Positions 58,725 to 64,000 of a stretch of 64,000 nt of DNA are shown here, one piece after another (position 1 is the first letter of the stretch; each line of letters opens with the position of its first letter). This stretch comes from Dendrobium chrysotoxum (Eukaryota > Streptophyta > Magnoliopsida > Asparagales > Orchidaceae). The DNA is taken from the NCBI GenBank assembly GCA_019925795.1, contig CM034311.1, positions 45,913,374-45,977,373 on the forward strand, read 5' to 3'. A program made the position numbers and the translations under genes. The notes under the pieces were generated by a model that saw only the letters and a list, made by a program, of their open reading frames with translations, searched no databases and was not told the origin of the DNA.

Positions 58725-58930
58725 CCTGACGTCCCCTCCCCACGGGAGAGGTCGGGACGACATTTGTCGTTGTTTCTTCTTGCCCAGATCAGAGATCAAC
58801 GACGCAGGGTCTTTGAATTTTAAATCATTCTACCCGAATCAGAGATCGATGGCGAAGAGTCTTCAAATTTAAAATCTATTCATCCAGATCAAAGATTGAT
58901 GGCGCGGGGTCTTGAAATTGCATATTCCTG
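58725..58930 (+). repeat. GC-rich block plus three ~60-bp tandem units
   Basis: CCCCTCCCCACGGGAGAGG resembles the start of the window. Three units of AGATCA(G/A)AGATY(A/G)AYG(G)CG...GGTCTT(T/G)(A)AATT follow. Confidence 0.7.
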
Positions 58931-60030
58931 CTTATTTAGTTTTGCAATAATAAATATATGTCAACATTTTGTATGCCCTAAAGCAATGCAATCGACTAGA
59001 GTTGGTTATGCGTGCCCTAGTAGTTAGATTTTTAGCTCTCCCTATTTCGAAGTATATCAATAGAAGTTGGGTTATATTTTTATGTGTAAGCAATTTGAAG
59101 CAGATCACGTAGCCCAACATAATACTGACTCAGGCGAACATTACTTCACACGGTAGAGACGAAGGCTACGTTAATTGTGTATAAGGCTTGCTCACATGGG
59201 TTGGAATTGATGTGAGTGTTCGAAGAGATTGGAAGCAAGTAGAGATTGGTCGTTCGTGTGGGCTGGGTGTGCACGAAAGAACGAAATCAGGCAAGAGGCA
59301 CGAGCTTAGTTCAGCGAAGCCATACACGAAACGTGTGATCGATTTGTTCAAACGAGCCTAGTGCGGAAGTCAGAGGCTTTGCGTGGAGGGTGTCAGATGC
59401 GGGAAAGGTCCGAATGAGGACTGGTCGGCGGTGTGTGCAGGCGGAGTGCGGGCCAGACACAGAGTGTTCAGTTCAGAAAGGGCAAGGCAAGCAAAGGGCT
59501 AGGTGCAGTCATGTGCTAGCTCGTGTGAGTGAGGGCGGATGGAAGAGGTTGGATTTCATTTGTGGGTTCGGTGGGTGAAGGCAAGCACGTGAGACGGAAA
59601 CAAACCATTCGACATGGGCTTCACGTGGATAGTGACGGATGGAGCAGGGAGGCCAAATTTGGCTTCAGTGTGCGGCGTCAGCTGAGGCTAGGGGTCGATC
59701 GACGAATAGGCTGAAGGTATGTAAGTCAAGTAGTAGAAGCAGAAGACTTACGAGGTTTGGGCTCTAGATTGGATCTGGATTGAGTTGTCCGATCAGAGAT
59801 TTGCGCACACACGAGAGTAGCAAGAAATAAGAAGAACCGGTCATACAGGAAAACAAAGCGTAAGTCCCTCTTGTTCGGTTTCTTTGGCTTTTTATTGATT
59901 GACTTTACTGAATGGGAGTTACAGGTATGAAAAGCTGGATCGTTTGAGCAAATAACTGCATGCAGTTGGGTTGAATTGGAGAGATGAGTTGCTTCATTTA
60001 GCATTTTCTATATTTTATTTTAAATTTTTT
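58931..60030. other. GC-richer repeat segment, no gene
   Basis: Several 60-90-codon ORFs on both strands are composition effects. The layout resembles 300-800 and 30100-30840. Confidence 0.4.
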
Positions 60031-60359
60031 TTTCAACACCTAGTACGTGCATCAACCTCTCTACAACGATCCATATATGAGTACATCCACTTCCTTCGGC
60101 CACAAATCTCAACAACTTGATCATATCAATGCAAACAATCACTACCATCCATGAAAAACATATTGTGTTGTGTAACAAAACGGATATTACATCTTCTTCC
60201 CTTCCTCAATTAGTTGTTGATTGTAATGAAATTTATCTGAGCAATGAATTGACAATTGTATTGTCCTTGTACAAATACATTTCTCTCTCTACGCTTCTCC
60301 CACCTTTCGACACCTTAAGTTCCAACATGGATCAAAGATCTAGCTTAGCCACATCTACC

Positions 60360-61232
60360 TATGGATCAATTTGAGTATTCGGCTAAGAAACACAATGACG
60401 ATGAATCAACTCTTCCTAGCACGAGAGAAATTACCATTCCCTTCCTTAAGTTTCTAATGTCAAATATCATGCACATTGTCAATATCCAGCTTTTCGGTAA
60501 CAACTATTTGGTACTCAAATGCTCAAAATATTCAAGGCCAATGAATTTGAAGGGTTCCTCAATGGCTCTTATAGTTGCCCAACCAAGGAAACTGTCACTG
60601 CAAATGGAAAGATCATTCCAATCCTGAATACAAAACATGATAACTCATCAATCAAAACCTTGCAGTTGTTCTCTATTACACGATCACCACCTCTATTCCT
60701 CCATATGTTCTCAATCTAGAGTCCAGCTCTAAAATTTGGAAGATCATTGAAAAATGACTGCAATCCATAAATCACTCACGAGACATCAACTCAAGAACAA
60801 GCTCCATCACATCTCCATGAAAAACAACATGATGACTCAATATCTCTCTAAAATCAAATTAATGGTTGACAACATTACAACAATAGGTTCTCATATAAAC
60901 AACAAGGACATTATACTCTATATATTCAATGGCCTTCCCCCACCTACTAAGCTTTTAAATCTATCATTCATACAAAACTCACTCTGATAAGTCTCGACGA
61001 TCTCTACTCTCTTCTCATTGCCAATGGGTCCGCCAAAGAACATCTCATCCCTAATTCTCACTGCCATGTTCTGACTACCGTTGTAGATGAGGTACAAGTC
61101 ACATACAAAGAGGCCATGGATGTGGTTCTCCATCTTACCATAAACATGGCAGACGCAATCACCCTTCACCAAGCTACGACCAAAATCCTCCCACCCAAAT
61201 TGTTTGCCAAATTTGTAACAAAGCAGCGCATT
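60360..61232 (+). pseudogene. Ty1/copia gag, frameshifted, left half of a split element
   Basis: Reading across frames gives QLFGNNYLV, QMLKIFKANEFEGFLNGSY, CPTKET, then YLSKIKLMVDNITTIGSHIN and DIILYIFNGLPPPT. This is the order of the copia gag (UBN2/DUF4219-like) domain, with a decayed zinc-knuckle region near 61190. Several frame changes are present. It is cut at CAACC (61233-61237) by the next element. Confidence 0.82.
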
Positions 61233-61237
61233 CAACC

Positions 61238-62908
61238 TGATGAGGACATCGACCCGAGATTCCGACATGTGTATCGTCGGAAGAATCGTAGATCGATGGG
61301 CACGATTCAGAGTTTATATTTTTGATGTATTTTCTATTCATGTATTTTGCTTTAAGTTTTCCTATTGTACCCCTACTAGGAGTTGAGTCTATGTTGTAGC
61401 CCGAGGGCACTTTAGTATTTTGTTTTCTTCCTTTCGGCCTATTTATATGAGGCCCCTTGCATTGTATGAGATAATGAATGATTTATAAAATTTCCCGTGT
61501 CTTCTTCTTCATCTTGTGTGAGCACTAGTGGAGAGAAAGAGAGCTCTAGGAGAGAGCAATCGAAATACCCATCAACCGGTGGAAGAGTCCTCGGTTCGTG
61601 GTTTTTGTTTTTTTTTTAAGTTCATTTCTTTTATCTGTTTTCTTTCCCCCCCTCCCCACCTCTACCCGCCAACCCTTCTCCTAACCCTCCACCGATGGTC
61701 AACCCCCCCCCCCCCCTCCAAACACCTCCTCCTTCTCTCCCCACCCAAGCCCCACCCAAGAACCGGCGGCCCCCACCCCTCTTTCCTTTGGCCGGTTGCC
61801 CCCTTCCTTGCCCTAGCCTACCGCCAGCCCCCCTCCTTGCCCAAAACCCTTGGATGATGAATTAAGTCATCATTAATTCTTCCCTAATTGAGTTTGGGCT
61901 GTTTGGAAATAACTCATCTTAATTTGAAATTCAAATTTTGAATTTCAAATAGTTTCCTAAAATAGCAAAGCTAAATTAGGAAAGTTTTAAATTTAATCTC
62001 AATTTAACTTTGGATTGAATTGGATTGATTTATTCTCTTCCTAAATTAGGAATTTCAAATTGGAAGCCCCACTTAATTCCCCCCAATCCCCTCTTCCTCT
62101 CTCCATGCCGCCGGCCCCAACATGGGCATGCCCTCATTAATGCTCCATTAAGGCCCTAATTACTACTTGATTTGAATTCAAATTCAAATTAAAATCCCTC
62201 CAAATCCACTTAAATCTGAAATTTATTTCAGATTTCCCAAACGCCCTCCACCTTCTTTTCCCTCTAGCCGCCACCCACCTCCCTCTTCCTCTCTAACCGG
62301 ATAATCTTCCACCACACCTCTCCCACGATCATCCGATGTTCTCACATGGCGGATCCAGACCACGATCATAGTTTGGTTATGGATGAACAAGGTAGGGTGA
62401 TCATCTTGGAGTCACCTTTCTTTGAATTGCACTTTGGAAATGAAGACAACGTTGGAGACTACGTCAACCGCATCATCTACCTATTGGCGTTGTCGCTTGA
62501 AGCACACATCCGTCCGAACCCGTGGATAATCGTCGGCCATCCACCACCACCTCCACCACCGGCTACTTTTCCGTGGGCAAAGATCGTCGGAACCATCTTC
62601 TTCGTGGTGATCTCAATTTTAGTGTGGAATATCTTCTCCAAACCAAGCCTAGTCTAGCCGAGTGATTAGTTCTTCAAGGTGAAATTCTCATTATTAAATT
62701 TTGGATTGTTGTTTCAAGAGCAAGTAGTATTACTTTCACCTTTGTCTTATCCAACGAGATTTGGTTATCTTTCATGTACTCCTTCGCCTAAGCAAGTGGA
62801 AACTAAGGTTCTTTAATCACTTTGAACGTATCATAATAAGTTATCATTTGGGATACTTTGCCAATTAAAATTTTAATTCTTATGAACTCCTTGCGTGGTT
62901 TTACATCA
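61238..62908 (+). mobile_element. Intact 1.67-kb TGATG...CATCA-family insertion with a small ORF
   Basis: It starts TGATGAGGACATCGACC and ends GGTTTTACATCA. CAACC flanks it perfectly (61233-61237, 62909-62913). It has a TATA-like TATTTATATGAGG at about 61439, a leader ending AGCTCTAGGAGAGAGC, C-rich GCCGCCGGCC words, A/T blocks, and then a 103-codon ORF near the 3' end. By comparison with 45617-48117 it is probably a solo LTR. Confidence 0.85.
62346..62657 (+). CDS. Small TE-encoded protein, 103 aa, probable C-terminal membrane anchor
   Basis: I do not recognise this protein and give it no function. Visible parts are an acidic start MADPDHDHSLVMDEQGRVII, then LESPFFELHFG, NVGDYVNRIIYLLALSLEA, and a seven-proline run (about residues 67-73). 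A hydrophobic helix follows (VGTIFFVVISILVWNIF, about residues 82-98), with a short tail SKPSLV. The ATG is preceded by a long C-rich leader and the ORF is intact. A broken relative at 30880-31083 keeps the SPFF and YVxRI motifs, so this is a repeated TE component and not a chance ORF. It may be a tail-anchored protein, or a captured host gene. Confidence 0.6.
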   Translation: MADPDHDHSLVMDEQGRVIILESPFFELHFGNEDNVGDYVNRIIYLLALSLEAHIRPNPWIIVGHPPPPPPPATFPWAKIVGTIFFVVISILVWNIFSKPSLV

Positions 62909-62913
62909 CAACC

Positions 62914-64000
62914 TCTCCTCGTGGAATTGCTGCAACCTGAACTACAACCCACCCTCTACGACACCAATTAATTCCACTTCTGTCATCAAATCTTAGCGAT
63001 CCTCTTTCTTGGAATGAAACCTAGACTCAGGGCCTCAACAAGTGTCACCTCAAACTTTGACCAACTTCATCAATTATCTCCATATCAAGGGAATGAATAA
63101 GTTATTGTTGGTAACGGAGTATCTGTTCTGATCTTCAACACTGGCAAAGAAATACAAACCACCCCTCCATGTAAGCTTCTTCTCCCTACACTCCTACACA
63201 TTCGACATCCCTCACATAAACTCCCCTCAATCCATAAACTCACTATTGCCAATAATAGCTATATCTCAATTGACTCCACTAGTTTTTGCATCAAGGGCAT
63301 GGCGATCAATCAAACCATTCTAATGGTCATTGCCATAATGGCTTGCATCTTGTCCGATCTCACTAGTACCTCTCAACCACTACTACATTATTATCCAAGC
63401 CCACCACAACTATTCTTTGGCACCGTTGACTTGAACATCGAAATAACTCTCTTGATCATTGCAAGACAACACAAACCATTATGTAGTCCTCTGAGTTACA
63501 CTTTTTGCATTTCATGTAGCTCTTTAGAAAGTCATAGACTCCCCTTTGTTAAGTCTAATAAGCAGCCCTATTAATTTTGAACTGATCCACTATGATGTAT
63601 AATGGCCTTCCCGACACTCTCTCTTCAATTATTCAAATATTAGATTCTATTCATTACTATTGCTTTTATTGGATATTTTCTATGATGAACAATTTTGACA
63701 CAACACAAAAATTCATCCACTTCACTCTAATGGCTGAAATCAATTTAATAATAAAATAAAAACCCTTCGCTCAAATGGTGGCAGTGAATACACAACACAT
63801 AACCTTTAAATTTTCTTATTAGCTCGAGGCCTCACTCATTAATTCAACTGCCCGTCAGCCCGTAGACCTCCGAACAAAATGGCATAGCTGAGTGAAAATA
63901 TCGCCACCTAATTGAAATAGCTCAAACACTCTTTCTCAAAGCTAAATTATAGCAATATTTCTAGGCTGACACTTACTAAAGTAGTCTATCTATCAATCAA
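62914..64000 (+). pseudogene. Ty1/copia protease to integrase region, right half of the split element
   Basis: Across frames it reads QLSPYQGNE, VIVGNGVSVLIFNTGKEI, KLPSIHKLT and INQTILM. GHCHNGLHLV (GAG-pre-integrase) follows in another frame, then CISCSSLESHRLPF, the region before the integrase core. Near 63850-63930 is CPSARRPPNKMA, corresponding to the CPHTPQQNGVAER-type motif. All frames are interrupted. The element continues beyond the right edge. Confidence 0.8.

Overview
This window looks like nuclear DNA of a seed plant with a large, transposon-rich genome, probably an angiosperm. The evidence is a spliced plant-type gene with two giant introns, many LTR retrotransposons with plant-style tRNA-Met primer sites, an RTE-type LINE, a plant hAT transposon, and no bacterial-style gene packing. 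I cannot name the species.

One host gene dominates. It is a cytosolic-type (PHS2-like) alpha-glucan phosphorylase on the minus strand. Twelve exons were placed by hand. Exon 1 carries the ATG at 55878 and exon 12 ends at 2662. They join in one open frame of 652 codons. The remaining roughly 190 C-terminal residues, including the PLP-binding lysine region, are not visible and should lie left of the window. The exons sit in three clusters (55.9-54.8 kb, 34.6-33.95 kb and 4.9-2.66 kb), separated by a 20.3-kb intron 4 and a 29.0-kb intron 6. Intron 6 uses a GC donor. The exon after intron 4 has a tandem NAGNAG-type acceptor.

Almost everything else is repeats, largely inside those two introns. 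Intron 6 holds a solo LTR (5478-6440). It also holds a complete non-autonomous LTR element (6670-10464) that has captured pieces of two unrelated host genes, a WEB-family coiled-coil gene and a KIN-4/FRA1 kinesin. Next come a decayed RTE LINE (about 10930-12534) and two partial Ty3/gypsy elements (12535-15835). A long TE of another family then runs 16617-31459, split by about 13 kb of unclassified low-coding repeat. That inner repeat contains a 157-bp satellite rich in TTGACC boxes and a set of hairpins with compensatory stem changes. A solo LTR at 32144-32706 closes the intron.

Intron 4 holds a 3.4-kb hAT transposon (37262-40704) with a nearly intact transposase. It also holds solo LTRs at 43113-43535, 43688-45609 and 51200-53377 (minus), and an LTR element with only 75 bp between its LTRs (45617-48117, minus).

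Upstream of the gene (56.5-64 kb) there are more tandem-repeat arrays, then a decayed Ty1/copia element. That element is cut by a 1.67-kb insertion which carries an intact 103-codon ORF for a small, probably membrane-anchored protein. A degenerate relative of this ORF lies at 30880-31083, in the other interrupted copy of the same TE family.
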